Source: Zygaena filipendulae
Lineage: Eukaryota; Arthropoda; Insecta; Lepidoptera; Zygaenidae
NCBI GenBank assembly: GCA_907165275.2
Contig: OU015662.1
Span: 379,501-443,500 of the forward strand
Direction of reading: 5' to 3'
Length of the DNA: 64,000 bases
A program made the position numbers and the translations under genes. The notes beneath the pieces are model-generated. The model was not told where the DNA came from. It saw only the letters and a program-made list of their open reading frames with translations, and searched no databases. This document shows, in pieces, positions 1 through 11,000 of the stretch (positions within the stretch are counted from its first letter, which is position 1; the number at the start of each line of letters is the position of its first letter).

Positions 1-457
1 TTAATGATTGGCTTTTTAAGAGATCTATATTGGCTTCGCGAGCCTCTTTACTGAGTTTGGGGTCTAACGATTTAATTAATTTAATATAGCAATTTTCGAC
101 TCTGTTTGAATAGTTTAAGACGGACTCGTTATGTCCTTGTCTACACGAATTTAGTTCCATCTGCCATTGTGCAAATGTTCTTTTTTCTGAATAATTTTCT
201 AAAAGGTGAATTTTTAATTCCTCCCAATTATTAAACGACCTATTTAACAAAGTTGACCTAATGTTTCCTTCTATTTTAGATAATACTACAGATACGAAAG
301 CTGAACTAAAAATTGGATTTATTAATGCGCTTGCGTTGTTACAATTATCGATGAAAACATGAAGATTGGATTTATTTCCGTCATATTTATTTAGCATACG
401 CTCGGCGAGATTAATATCAATGAATGCATTTGGGGGCTTCGTTTCGTCTAAAGGCAT
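1..457 (-). CDS. Gag-like protein of an LTR retrotransposon (N-terminal part, runs off the left edge)
   Basis: An open frame begins at the ATG at 457 (MPLDETKPPNAF) and stays open for about 152 codons to base 1. The product is hydrophilic and helical, with motifs such as NLHVFIDNC, NWEELKIHLLENY and RTFAQWQMELNSCRQG. This is the usual look of the N-terminal half of insect LTR-retrotransposon Gag. It follows a primer-binding site (885-902) and an LTR (906-1330) on the same strand, as expected for a 5' LTR, leader and gag order. Zinc knuckles and pol would lie beyond the left edge. The superfamily (Ty3/Gypsy is my guess) cannot be decided without pol. Confidence 0.75.
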   Translation of the reverse strand, partial: MPLDETKPPNAFIDINLAERMLNKYDGNKSNLHVFIDNCNNASALINPIFSSAFVSVVLSKIEGNIRSTLLNRSFNNWEELKIHLLENYSEKRTFAQWQMELNSCRQGHNESVLNYSNRVENCYIKLIKSLDPKLSKEAREANIDLLKSQSL

Positions 458-905
458 CTTAATATAATATATTTTGTCTTTTTTCTAAATTATTATACCT
501 ATACGTAGAGTAAAAAAAATAATCACTTATTCACTTTATGAAGTATTCACTTACGTGGACTTTCTTTGGGGTATTCTTATAACACACAGTTGGCTGCTGG
601 GGAGAAGGGGACGTTTTTCTGGTTGAGTTCCTTGAAGACCTGCCGGTGGTGCCTCGAAAGACACGATGATCTGCTGCTACTCTGATGTCTGCTGCTGTCT
701 CTTTGCCTCTGCTTGGCTGCACTCTTCAGCACTTCTTTGTTAATACGTTGATCAGTTGTTTTGATATGTCCCGAGAGACGACTTACGAATAAGTTTTTTA
801 TCGAAATTTCTGAATTCTCGTACTAAGGCTATCACGCTGACGCGCTCGTTTGCCTTTTGTCTTGTGGATGATTTCAATCCACCAATCCCACTTCTGACAC
901 CAATT
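458..905 (-). other. Untranslated leader of the LTR retrotransposon
   Basis: This stretch lies between the gag start and the LTR and includes the primer-binding site. Short open frames at 531-722 and 752-967 show no recognisable domain and are taken as chance. No host gene is visible here. Confidence 0.6.
885..902 (-). other. Primer-binding site matching the 3' end of tRNA-Leu
   Basis: The plus strand reads ATCCCACTTCTGACACCA. This is the 3' acceptor end of a eukaryotic tRNA-Leu including the added CCA, so the minus strand (element sense) begins TGGTGTCAGAAGTGGG. It sits three bases inside the LTR end. It fixes the element's orientation as minus. Confidence 0.85.
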
Positions 906-1330
906 TGTTGTGTGCCGACGTGCCGATAGTCAGAGAGGAGTGAAGACACAATTGATACAACAGACACAGGATTTTATATAGAGTTTATATTATGAACCAG
1001 ATACTAGGTTATAATAACTACAATATAAAATATAGAATAACTTACGCGAGATCAACTTTATACGCGGGAGGTGTCACTATGACTCGTGTTGCGTGGCTGA
1101 AGGTGGGTAACTAACTGACTACTCCAAACTTCCCTCGCACTAAGCACGACTCTCAAAATAATGAACTACACATTTACAAAAAGGTCTTATAACAAAGGTA
1201 CTGGAACGTTACATAAAAAACAATAGAGACAAAACATCTTTCACTCCAAGGAGCGGTACAGCAAAGGGTGCTGCGTGCAGATGTTACTAACGATAGGTAA
1301 TTAACTAGCTATTGCTGTTTGTGCTACACA
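906..1330 (-). mobile_element. 5' LTR of the retrotransposon (about 425 bp)
   Basis: On the plus strand the block starts TGTTGTGTGCC and ends GTGCTACACA, so in element sense it begins TGTGTAGC and ends CACAACA, the usual TG...CA form. The PBS lies immediately inside. A TATAAAG on the minus strand near 1056-1062 could be the promoter. The second LTR is outside the window, so the boundaries come from TG/CA ends and PBS spacing only. Confidence 0.7.
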
Positions 1331-1927
1331 ATGAACCTTAATAAACCCTTGTCTCATCTAGGTCCTAAAACTGATAAAACCTTTTCTAAAAAATACAAGA
1401 TTCATACTGTAAAACCAATAACACAAAGTGAATGAAAACAATGAGAAGAAACTTAGATAATAGCTTAATGTTACCGAACGTGGGAACAATGACGCTTTAC
1501 AGAATTGAAAAAGAAATATTTAAAGAAATGTTTACTAATAAAATTTAACATGGCAACAGACCCCACAGTACATTACACATATTTTAATCATATTATTGTT
1601 CATTTTTTTAAATGGGGTGTATCAGGTTTTCAGTTAATTCATTAACACGTTGTAGAGAAAAGAAACTCTCCGCCCCCCACCAATTTCATGCCTCCTCACA
1701 TACCCCGCAATACCACGCGAAAGTTTCTTTCCGAGGAAAGTTTCACACGTCATGTAAAATCTACACGTGAAAAATAACTGTCAGCTCGCTGTCGACCTTA
1801 CGCTACGCACACACGCACAACACGTGTACAAGTCACACAAGCCAACCGGTATTTCCTTGTGGGAAAGTACTTGAATTAGTTCATTTGTATGGAGTGTCAC
1901 ATGCAGCCAGTAAGGAGCAATACTCAC
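1331..1927. other. Remaining COX15 intron sequence left of exon 3, no gene seen
   Basis: AT-rich intron sequence. The block at about 1574-1655 (around 'aatggggtgtatcagg') recurs at about 20507-20590, so it is part of a dispersed repeat. No COX15 exon was found between here and base 1. Confidence 0.55.
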
Positions 1928-4863
1928 TACTTGTACTCGGGATACTGCTGGTATTTCTGAAACTCCAGCTGCCACTGCTCCTCGCTGCTGGGCAGGCTCT
2001 CGCCCAGCAGCCGCCACGTGACCATCGACAGCCCCGACTCCGTCAGTCGGGTCACTCCTCCTGCGGGGGGAGAAAAGCAGAATCCTTACAAATGTGAAAG
2101 TGAGTTTGTTTGTTTGTCACGCTTTCACGCGTTAACGGCTCAACCGATCATCATGGCATACTCGTTGTCAATCAGGAGTACAGAGAAGGACATACCTACA
2201 GTCTACGCGTTGTTAGGGATATAGAGGACAAAGGTTACTTTTTAATTTCTATCCCGTGATTCCCGCGGGAACTCTGAAATAACCGCTGGGGACAGTTAGT
2301 TTATAATAAAGCCTGAACCTTGCAAACGCTCGTAGCTTTTTTTAAATTTACTTAAAATATTTTTTTAGAACGAAGTTCTTTATCGCACGGTACAGATGGT
2401 AGTAAAAATTCATTTTCCGTCACGGCGTCGTACGGCTGCTCTACCGAAAAACAAAACAACTGTAATTTTTGTTTTTTTTGTTGATTTTATTTTTTTGTCG
2501 AAATGAGTTTTTTTTTTGTATTTTTGCCTCTTTTCACGCATAACGGATATAACGGACTTCATTATAATATGGATAAAAACTTCGATGTAACCAAGTGTTC
2601 CACGACACTCGTGCAGTTTTTGTCTATTCATTTGTGTACCTACCCCACAGAGCAGATACAGGTGTACCTACCCATATAGGTACTTAGGGGTACTTAGTTT
2701 GTGAGATACAAGATTTAAACCACCCGCGGTAATTTCAGAGTTCCTGCAGGAACCCGGGGTAAAAAGTGCCCTACGTCCTTCTCTGTACCCCTGACAACGT
2801 GAATGCATATAATGGTGATAGGTTGATACATTCGCATATACAAGTAGGTACTAGGTAGTAAGGATTAGGTAAATTGTCATTCTGCACCGAACTTTTTGAT
2901 GGTGATTCTGCACTACAGATTCTTTTTTAACCGACTTCCATAAAGGAGGAGGTTCTATGTTCGATTGTATGTATGTTTTTTTTTCTTTTTTTTTATGTAT
3001 GTTCACCGATTACTCGAAGACGGGTGGACCAATTTGGAAAATTCGTTTTTTGTTTGAAAGGGTTTACTCCCAATTAAGTCCCATTGCCACCAAGTCGGGA
3101 TCTGATGATGGGATCTTGGAGAAATCGAGGGAACTCTTCAAAAATTATAGGCAATTGTAGGCAGAATTCAAACCGATCAGTGGTAGCACAAACCAATAAT
3201 AATATTACGTGTGTTTTTGTCTTTTGGATTAAATCGGTATTTTGTTATTTTTAGCTTTTTTAGTTTTGTGTTCTAGGAAGTCGGCTTTAATTTTTTTGTT
3301 AAAATTTTGTTTATTTTCCTCACGCTCTCTCGCTACTCCCCGAGGGGTAGGCGGAGATTATGAACATACAGACGTCTCTAACTGGATATTTGTCTTATTT
3401 GGATTTCAAAGTAAAACCAAAGTAATCAATGATTTACATTCTTTATTTATTTACACATTGACCTACTTATTTACATAGAAATAATTTAATATTATTGAAA
3501 ATATAAAATTACAATATACCCGTAAAATAGTAGTAACTTCGTAACAAATAATCTCCCTTACTACCTACTACTCAAAATGCTATAAACCTCACACCACATC
3601 TTTCAACGGACAATCAGAGACTGTTTAGGGCACCCTCATCGCAATAACTCGAATATTCGCTTCATATCTCTTTTTTGAAAAGAATGTGTGAAAGATAAAC
3701 AATGCTGAATATTTGCGTGATCGCAATAAGTGCAGCCCAAGGGTGACGGTTGCGGTATTTTTGAACATATGAAAGTGAAGGGCTCTACTTTCGCCTGACA
3801 ATCCACAAAATCTCTTTCACTATGAAGTTTGGACTTATAATAGATTTGTTGATATCTGGAGTAAGTAAACTACTTACTTACTTTGGGCATGGTATCGATT
3901 AGTCGTGCTCCCCTACCATCATTTCTTAGACTTATTATAAGATTACATCATAATTTTGTGCATTGCAAATTTACATACACTTATTCTATAAACTCAAAAT
4001 TTTACTGAACGAAATTTTGATTTAAGACAAAAAGATACCTACCTACCTACCAACTATTTTATTTTCCATCCATCCTTTTCAACTTTATCTCAGCTTCTAC
4101 ATAAAGTCGAAATATAAATAGACGAAAAATCTGAGTAGGGTTATAAAAAACAAGTGACCCATGAGGCTATTACATCTTATTTACTCCCGTTAGTGCTACT
4201 CAATATGACATTGACAACATAATAGATGCAGTATAGAAGAGTCAGATAGCCAACAACCATACCTAGCACCACAGCAGTGAACACCATTCCACTGCAGCCA
4301 AGCAGCCAGTAGCCCACCACCTTGGGGGTGTTCTGCTTCGGAGCAGAGGAACACAGCCTTGCAATGACACCATTTGATTTGATCACTTCTCTTATCTGGA
4401 AGATACACATCACAGTTTACAAATTTTTCACCACAGTTCCAATTTCAAACCATACTAGTTTAGGGAACTTCTTCAATAATAATTGATTGCTTTAGATAAT
4501 AATATTCTACCTACTTATTTATTCGGCAGGATTAAAATTCAATTAAATATACTAATTTTTACTAACTAACTAACTTTAGGAACTCTCTTTGGAACTCATT
4601 GTTCCAGGATAAGAATATCTTATGGGTACTGAATATTATAGCTTCATTAAAATTTGCAAAAGTTACACAATATTAAACACAAATGAACTCACCCTAAATC
4701 CTCTTACACTATTGAGTAATCCAGTTTTGTTGCTATATCCGCTGCGTACTGGGGTGACCAGCTGTCTGGTGATGCTGTTTCTTGGACCAGGAACGAAGAT
4801 CCTGCTGGACACAGCCGGACGCAGAGGATACGCACAGCGGCAGAGCTGCGCTGCTGCCCACAT
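1928..4863 (-). CDS. COX15: COX15, haem A synthase (5' three coding exons; the rest lies beyond the left edge)
   Basis: COX15 is the mitochondrial inner-membrane enzyme that converts haem O to haem A for cytochrome c oxidase. Exons in gene order are 4863-4693, 4395-4263 and 2060-1928. Splice sites are GTGAGT, CCAG, GTATGG, GCAG and GTGAGT, and phases agree (0, then 1). Exon 1 encodes an Arg-rich presequence ([18 protein letters not shown]) fitting mitochondrial import. Exon 2 holds [15 protein letters not shown] and joins exon 3 to give [18 protein letters not shown], the hallmark first transmembrane and loop segment of COX15. It continues with [18 protein letters not shown], also typical of the family. 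The expected next segment (near 'NHxMTLxEFK') is absent from bases 1-1927, so the gene continues leftwards past an LTR retrotransposon. A TTTCAG just upstream of the ATG may end a 5' UTR intron; an in-frame ATG at 4881 is the alternative start. Confidence 0.9.
2086..2330. repeat. Copy of the abundant lepidopteran 'ccgcgggaattcc' repeat, in COX15 intron 2
   Basis: It carries the family's landmarks: 'gtgaaagtgagtttgttt', 'cacgctttcacgcg', 'ggctcaaccgatcatcatg', 'acagagaaggaca' and 'cccgcgggaactctga'. A second, diverged copy lies at about 2710-2860 in the opposite orientation. The same unit recurs more than fifteen times in this window. I take it as the body of a LINE- or SINE-like element but cannot assign the clade. 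Confidence 0.7.
2929..3310. repeat. Dispersed 'aaccgacttcc...aggaggtt' element, in COX15 intron 2
   Basis: It starts AACCGACTTCC, contains 'cattgccaccaagtcgg' and 'tgatgatgggatcttgg', and ends in 'ttggattaaatcggtattt' followed by a GAAGTCGG(c/t)TTT end that is the inverted form of its start. Related copies are at 5489-5735, 8570-9050 (foldback form) and 52540-52735. This looks like a non-autonomous TIR element family. Confidence 0.6.
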
Positions 4864-6741
4864 GGTATCTGAAATATTCAATCCATATCCATAGAAGAGA
4901 ATTAAATCAGATTTATGTAATGTCTGTCAGTTATAGGTTTTTTGGTGCAAATTTTAATTTTATAGGCAAATAGTAATGAATAAGTAGGTAATATGAACAT
5001 AATAAATTATCTAAAGCACACGAATTATTATTGATGTCCTTAAATTCAAAGATTACAAATCGGAACAAATTTAAGTTTTCTATATTACCTAACTTTTTTG
5101 GTAAGTAGACCGTCAATTTTAATTTAATTATTAAAAGACCGTACTAAAAAATCTTGATAATATGTGTAACAAGTAATTACCTACGTACCTGTTTCCACTT
5201 AATTAAAATTGCTTTTCCAGGGATTAAATTAAATAGTTCAATTTTTTTTTAATTACGAATCACGCTTCAAGTTATTGATAAATATTCCTTGTAGATATAT
5301 TTTGAATTTAGCCAGAATTAAAATCAATATTATTATTTTTCTTATTCGTAAATTATTTGTAAAACTAAACAGAAAAAATCGTCGTATGATACAGATCACA
5401 AACTACTTAGAGATATGCAATGTTACTTGTGTGTCAAACTGTCAAATCTGTCAATGTCAAGTATCAACTGCTATTTTTTTTTTGTTTATAACCGACTTCT
5501 AAAAAGGAGGTTCTGCATTCGGCTGTATGCTGTATATATCATGTTTTTTTTTTAATATATTATGTTCACCGATTATTCGAAGACGGTGGGAGTGATATGA
5601 AAAATTATTTTTTGTTTGAAAGGGTATACTCCAAAGTTGTTCCCATTGCCACCAAGTCGGAATCTGATGATGGGATCTTGGAGAAATCAAGGGAACTTTT
5701 CAATAATAATTATAGGCACACCTATAGTGATTTGGGTATTTTTTATAGTAAATTGTTCATTTGTTTTTGGAAAGCAAATTTTTTTATAAAAAGAGAACAC
5801 AGCCCATACTGCTAATGCTAATATTTGTTTTAATTTTTTTTTCATTTACGTATTAGGAAAGCGTAGATGTCTACGTAGGAAAGGGAGAACATAGCGTCAA
5901 CTGCCATTTGCCAGTGTCATTATTTTGTGTGTTGTGTTTACTCTATCGGGAAAGGCATAGTCTACGCATAGAAAACTAAGTTCATGTTTTTCTTTTCTGA
6001 AGTTATATTGAAATACATTAGTGAGCTGAATTTCGATCCTTTACCGAAACTTTTGAAAGCAACCCTTCACACCTTTTGCACATTCGTGTCTTATGAAAAA
6101 TGTCAAGACATCCAGTCGTTTTGATTGTTATATGCTCAGAAGAATAACTAAAGCAGTTATATGAGAACAATATTTTTTTTCTTAAGTCAGATGAGACGAC
6201 ACGCGCAGTCGCGTACATTTTGTCTTACAAGAAAACTTATATTGTGCAAGTCCTTAGATTGAACTTTAATACCTAGAATACTCTCTACAGACGCGGATCC
6301 AGGCCTAAGGGCACGGAGGGTATGCTCACAACTTTAGATGGGCAATCAACCCGGTGCTCAAGTCTAAACCCAATTTAAGCCCGTAAACGCCTGGGTGTTT
6401 ACGGACTTTTATTGGGTTTTGGGTTACCGGCACAGCACGCACGGTAAGTAGGTAGGTACAGCAAAAAGTATTTATTCAAAATTGAAATGTTGAGAAACGC
6501 GGTGTAACCCAAAGATAATTAATAACTACCTACGTGGTGTAACCCTTGAACCCTATCATGATTTTAATAATATTATTACTAAGTTAATAATAATATAGAC
6601 TATGTAGGTAAGTAGTTTGTGGTAGGTATTCAATTACTTACATGGTTGTTTATCAGATTTAGGAAAAAATACTTTTATTTTGATTTATCACTCTTGATAT
6701 TAAAAAATACCGCACATTCTTAATGATTGAAAATTTTAAAT
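4864..6741. other. COX15-tubulin intergenic region, no gene seen
   Basis: COX15 upstream sequence followed by the tubulin 3' flank. It contains a second copy of the 'accgacttc' element at about 5489-5735, sharing 'cattgccaccaagtcgg' and 'tgatgatgggatcttgg' with 2929-3310. A minus-strand AATAAA at 6674-6679 lies about 65 nt past the tubulin stop and is a plausible poly(A) signal for it. No other coding sequence is supported. Confidence 0.5.
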
Positions 6742-8328
6742 TCAACTTTCAACCTCAATATAGTCATTGGACAAGGCCTTTATATTATGCAGGGCATTCT
6801 TGAACTCTCCCTCTTCCATGCCTTCGCCCACGTAGTGATGAACGAACGCTCGTTTTGCGTACATGAGAGAGAATTTCTTGCATATTCGCTCCCACGCAAT
6901 TCTGATTGCTGAAGAGTTTGATACCATGACGACAGCACGTTGCAGAGCAGCCAGATCCCCTCCTGGCACGGTAGATGGTGGTTGGTAGTTTACCCCAATC
7001 TATCAACATTATGACTAGTTATATAATAATTATTATTAGATAAGGTACACTTACAGAGTCAGGCTATGTCCTGAACCTGTTTATTCACGAGTAACCTAGA
7101 CCTACCTTAAAGCCCGTTGGTGACCAAGATACAAATCGAATGGATCGCATGCTCTTGATTTGGTTTATTGCTGTGTTTATGTCGTTAGGGTTCACATCTC
7201 CACGGAAAAGCAGGCAACAGGACATGTAGCAGCCCTTCCTAGGGTCGCATTTCACCATTTGATTGGCTGGTTCGAAGCACGACATCATCAGCTGTTGTGT
7301 TGTCATGGAATCATGCATCGCTCGTGCCGCGGGCACGAAAGGTGAAAATGTCACTAACGGGAAGTGGATTCTTGGGTAAGGGATTAGGTTCGTCCTGAAT
7401 GCCACTAACTCAACATTCAAAGAACCCTCGAACCGCATTGATGCTGTCATACATGATACTACCTAAAGTAAAATATGAAAAGTTTACTATACTTAGATGA
7501 AATTATAACGGAAAAGTACCTACTGTTGATAATATAAAGGAAACAATAAGAGTATTTCTGTAACCTGTGCTATTAATCGATTTAAATTCGTGTAAGTAGG
7601 TCTCGGAACATCCAAAGATCTGGCTAAAATATCGTATAATGCTTCATTGTCAAAGATAAAGCAGACGTCTTCAGTGTCCATGCAAGCGTGTGTCGTCAGC
7701 ACAGCGTTATAGGGCTCTACGATTATCGGTGATATTTGTGGTGCTGGATATATCGCGAATTCTATTTTGGTCATTTTGCCGTAATATTTAGTAAGACCTT
7801 CGAGCAATAACGCTGTAAACCCTGAACCAGTACCACCACCAAAAGAGCGGAAAATGATAAAGCCTTGAAGGCAACTGCAGTTCTCTGCAACTGTTCTAAC
7901 ACGCTCAAGGGCCAAGTCTATCATTTCTCGTCCCACGCTGAAATATCCACGTGAAAAGTTGCTGGCTGCATCTTCTTTGCCGGTGAGGAGACAAGAAGGG
8001 TGAAACAAATTCCTATAAGCTCCTGTTCTTATTTCATCTGTATAAAATTAACAAGACATAAGTTTAAATATGTGTGACGATCATTAACGATCCATAAATC
8101 TTAAATAAAAAGTGAACCAATAGGCGTCGGCTCCAAGTCAATCATGACTACTCTCGGCACCACTTTCCCAGCGCCGGTTTGACTGAAGAAAGTGCCGCAA
8201 CTTCTGTCATCGTTTGCAAAAGCCAAAATACCGTCTGGTCTAACTCCATGCTCGAGACAGTACAGCTCCCAACAAGCATTAGCAACTTGAACACCTGTTT
8301 GTCCTATATGAATGTGGATAACTTCTTT
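6742..8328 (-). CDS. Divergent alpha-tubulin, probably a specialised isotype (ATG exon not located)
   Basis: Coding exons in order are 8328-8118, 8037-7565, 7462-7106 and 6999-6742, all with GT-AG borders and matching phases. With the separate ATG exon usual in alpha-tubulins they give about 433 residues (family about 450). Landmarks are [20 protein letters not shown], the GTP loop [34 protein letters not shown] and the C-terminal [20 protein letters not shown]. Oddities seen directly: the K40 loop is about four residues shorter and has no lysine; the helix-8 motif DLTEF is ELVAF, replacing catalytic Glu254 with Ala; the protein ends NDYIEVES with no acidic tail or terminal Tyr; and the start is (M)KEV instead of MREC. 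Frames and splice sites are intact, so it looks like a working gene. Divergent insect alpha-tubulins are often germline- or testis-specific; that use is inference here. Confidence 0.92.
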
Positions 8329-8569
8329 CTGAAAGAACAATTATTAACATAATTTCTAACAACCACAATCAAGCAACTGCTTCGACTGTGTACGAAAAAC
8401 TCACTATGGCCATTTACTCAATTTCAATATAATTATTATAAGTATCACTAGAATTTAGAATTATTAATACTGGGATATTTTTACTATTTACATTGGGATT
8501 ATTTTGATTATATTTACATATTATAAGCCATAATAAGCGTCAAACATACAACAATCCGAAAGCAATAAA

Positions 8570-9050
8570 CAATCTTTAAAAACGAAGTGCAATCTAGGAG
8601 GTTGCATAAAAGCTTTCCTCGTAGAATCATAAAGCCACCCAAAGAGTAGGTAAAGTAAAAACCGACTTCCAAAAACACAAAACTAAAAAGCTAAAAATAA
8701 CAAAATACCGATTTAATCCAACAGACAAAAATACACGTAATACTTTTATTGGTTTGTGCTACCACTTTTCGATATGAAGTCGGTGACAAGCCAAGTAGGT
8801 CGTGAGCTGAACAACCCGAGTGGGCAGACGTAAGCGGGCTTGGCACCGAATTCAAATCCAAAAGTCGTAGCATAAAGTATTACGTGTATTTTTGTCTGTT
8901 GGATTAAATCGGTATTTTGTTATTTTTAGCTTTTTAGTTTTGTGTTTTTGGAAATCGGTTTTTACTTTACCTACTCTTTGGGTGGCTCTATGATTCTACG
9001 AGGAAAGCTTATAAGCAACCTCCTAGATTGCACTTCGTTTTTAAAGATTG
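8570..9050. mobile_element. Foldback (long inverted repeat) element
   Basis: The arm at about 8570-8745 is repeated nearly perfectly in inverted orientation at about 8876-9050, around a roughly 130-bp centre. Outer ends are CAATCTTTAAAAACGAAG and its complement; inner landmarks are 'aaccgacttcc' and 'attaaatcggtattttg'. The internal part is related to the 2929-3310 family. The short ORFs inside are chance. Confidence 0.85.
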
Positions 9051-9448
9051 TGCTTTGAACTCAGAAGAATAATTCTTCTGAGGCTTTGAATTGAGTATAA
9101 AAAAAAAATCGATATCACAACTACGTTATGTCTAGTTAATTTGTGCGTTTGAGTTTGACAACTGACGCTTCGACAATCGACAGCTGATTTACATAAAAAC
9201 GACAGTGAAACGGGATTATCATCTCTATGTCTTAGATTAATAGGTATGATTTTAAACAAAAATGGATACCTTTGTGGTATCAAATCAAATATGATAATGT
9301 AATCACTACGAAGTACGAATTACTATAAAATTCTCAAATCAACTACCTATGAGATAACGTGACCTCGACTTGTTTGTGAACTGTGAAGTGTGAACTCTTT
9401 TATCTTTAGTTAATTTTTTTATTTCTGCAGCAAAGCACTCAAAAATAG

Positions 9449-10216
9449 ATGATGAATTTCGCTGGCAAAGTTGTGATTGTGACCGGCGCAAGTTCCGGCA
9501 TCGGCGCAGCGACAGCAGTGTTCTTGTCAAAACTCGGCGCTAAACTGTCGCTAACCGGGAGGAACGTCGAGAATTTGCAGAAAGTGTCTAAAGATTGCGA
9601 GAATACCGCTTCAACGTTTTGTGTGACCGGCGACTTGACTAACGAGAGCGATGTTGAGAAAATTGTTAAGAGCACCATCGACCATTACGGCCAGTTGGAC
9701 GTCCTTGTCAACAATGCGGGGGTAATTGAACTGGGAACCATCGAGAACACAACCCTGGCTCAGTATGATCGCATGATGAACGTAAATGTACGCTCCATCT
9801 ACCATCTAACGATGTTGGCTGTACCGCACCTCCTCAAAACCAAAGGTAACATTGTTAACATTTCTAGTGTGAATGGAATCCGTTCGTTCCCCGGTGTGCT
9901 GGCTTATTGCACATCTAAATCTGCTGTCGATCAGTTCACAAGATGTGTAGCTTTGGAGCTGGCCCCGAAGGGTGTTAGAGTCAACTGTGTTAACCCTGGT
10001 GTTATTAAAACCGAGTTGCAAAAACGTGGAGGTTTGAATGATGAGCAATATGCAGCTTTCTTAGAGAGAAGTAAGACTACACATGCATTAGGACGTCCAG
10101 GGAACCCGGAAGAAGTGGCTGCAACCATCGCCTTTCTGGCTAGTAACCTAGCTAGTAATATTACTGGTGTAAGTCTGCCGGTTGATGGTGGTCGTCACGC
10201 AATGTGCCCGCGTTAA
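9449..10216 (+). CDS. Short-chain dehydrogenase/reductase, FabG-like classical SDR
   Basis: A single-exon ORF of 255 aa, normal length for a classical NAD(P)(H)-dependent oxidoreductase. It has the TGASSGIG dinucleotide-binding motif at residues 12-19, NNAG at 88-91, N113, and the catalytic S140, Y153 and K157 (YCTSK). The C-terminal PVDGG is typical of FabG-type enzymes. TGR at 36-38 suggests NADP(H) preference. The start at 9449 (MMNFAGKV) puts the motif at the standard distance; the next codon is also ATG. No presequence or membrane segment is seen, so it is likely cytosolic. A poly(A) signal AATAAA follows at 10399. The substrate is unknown: some insect SDRs oxidise farnesol or reduce ketones, but nothing here decides. 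It is intronless between multi-exon neighbours, a pattern common in expanded lepidopteran SDR families. Confidence 0.93.
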   Translation: MMNFAGKVVIVTGASSGIGAATAVFLSKLGAKLSLTGRNVENLQKVSKDCENTASTFCVTGDLTNESDVEKIVKSTIDHYGQLDVLVNNAGVIELGTIENTTLAQYDRMMNVNVRSIYHLTMLAVPHLLKTKGNIVNISSVNGIRSFPGVLAYCTSKSAVDQFTRCVALELAPKGVRVNCVNPGVIKTELQKRGGLNDEQYAAFLERSKTTHALGRPGNPEEVAATIAFLASNLASNITGVSLPVDGGRHAMCPR

Positions 10217-10398
10217 AAAAAACATGTTTGATATATTGTCCTGTTGTTGAAGTGCCTTGTTTTTATACATAAATTCTAAAGCATTTTTAATGAAGAATAT
10301 TACTTACTAATATCTAAGTGAAATTAAGTTATTGTTATTTACTTAATTGTTATGCATTTACAGGTAATATGTATACAAGAATTTTTATGGTAAATTTT

Positions 10399-10404
10399 AA
10401 TAAA
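10399..10404 (+). terminator. Poly(A) signal of the SDR gene
   Basis: AATAAA about 185 nt after the SDR stop codon, in AT-rich 3' UTR-like sequence. Confidence 0.5.
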
Positions 10405-10796
10405 ATCATTAAGTAAATATAATTATGTTTTGGTATAATTTTTTTTTTTAATTTATTTTGGGCAGTTTTTCAATCTAAATATGACAAATAAGCAACCAAT
10501 ATTTGTTTGTAGTTTAAAAACCAGCCTTATTTGCATAGTTGCCATTAAAGATAAAAAGTTAGTTTAAAATCTAAAAGGCTGACATAATTCATTTAGGTAC
10601 CTTTATTTCTTACAATACTTATGTAGGTAGCAACAAAACAAAATAATAAAATTAATTTGTTGAATTTTATTAAATTAACTAAAAAATGAGAGCCTTAAAT
10701 CAAAATCATTAAAACAAAATTAAAAGCAACTTCTAAACATAATAAAAAAAATTGTAAGAAGTTATAAGTGGGGACGGTACCTACACTGCACCGAAA

Positions 10797-10982
10797 AAAA
10801 TTGAGCAAAATCTTGAAAGAGAAATACGATGTAAAAGATGGGAAGATGCTAGAAAACTAACAGCCAGTAAAAATTGGGGAAGAGTTACTTGAGATAGAAT
10901 ACAATGGAAGGTATTAGGGAAGGCCTATTCCAAAAGGCACACTGAATTTACACTAAGATATTATAATAGAAAAATGCGATAA
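10797..10982 (+). pseudogene. Decayed C-terminal end of an RTE-type LINE reverse transcriptase
   Basis: The frame reads KRWEDARKLTASKNWGRVT, a stop, then DRIQWKVLGKAYSKRHTEF. The pattern W-E-D, then G/K-x-W-x-R, then D-R-x-x-W-K-x-L-x-x-A-Y is the conserved C-terminal tail of insect RTE-clade endonuclease-reverse transcriptases. It has an in-frame TGA after GRVT and no upstream RT domains, so it is a dead fragment. Confidence 0.65.
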
Positions 10983-11000
10983 CAAACGTTTGTGCAGCAT

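Noticed and set aside
1781..2224. ORFs on both strands over COX15 exon 3
   Set aside because: They are shadows or read-through of the exon; the exon itself is bounded by a GCAG acceptor at 2061 and a GTGAGT donor at 1927.
10797..10982. RTE fragment as part of the SDR transcript
   Set aside because: It lies beyond the SDR poly(A) signal and contains an in-frame stop.
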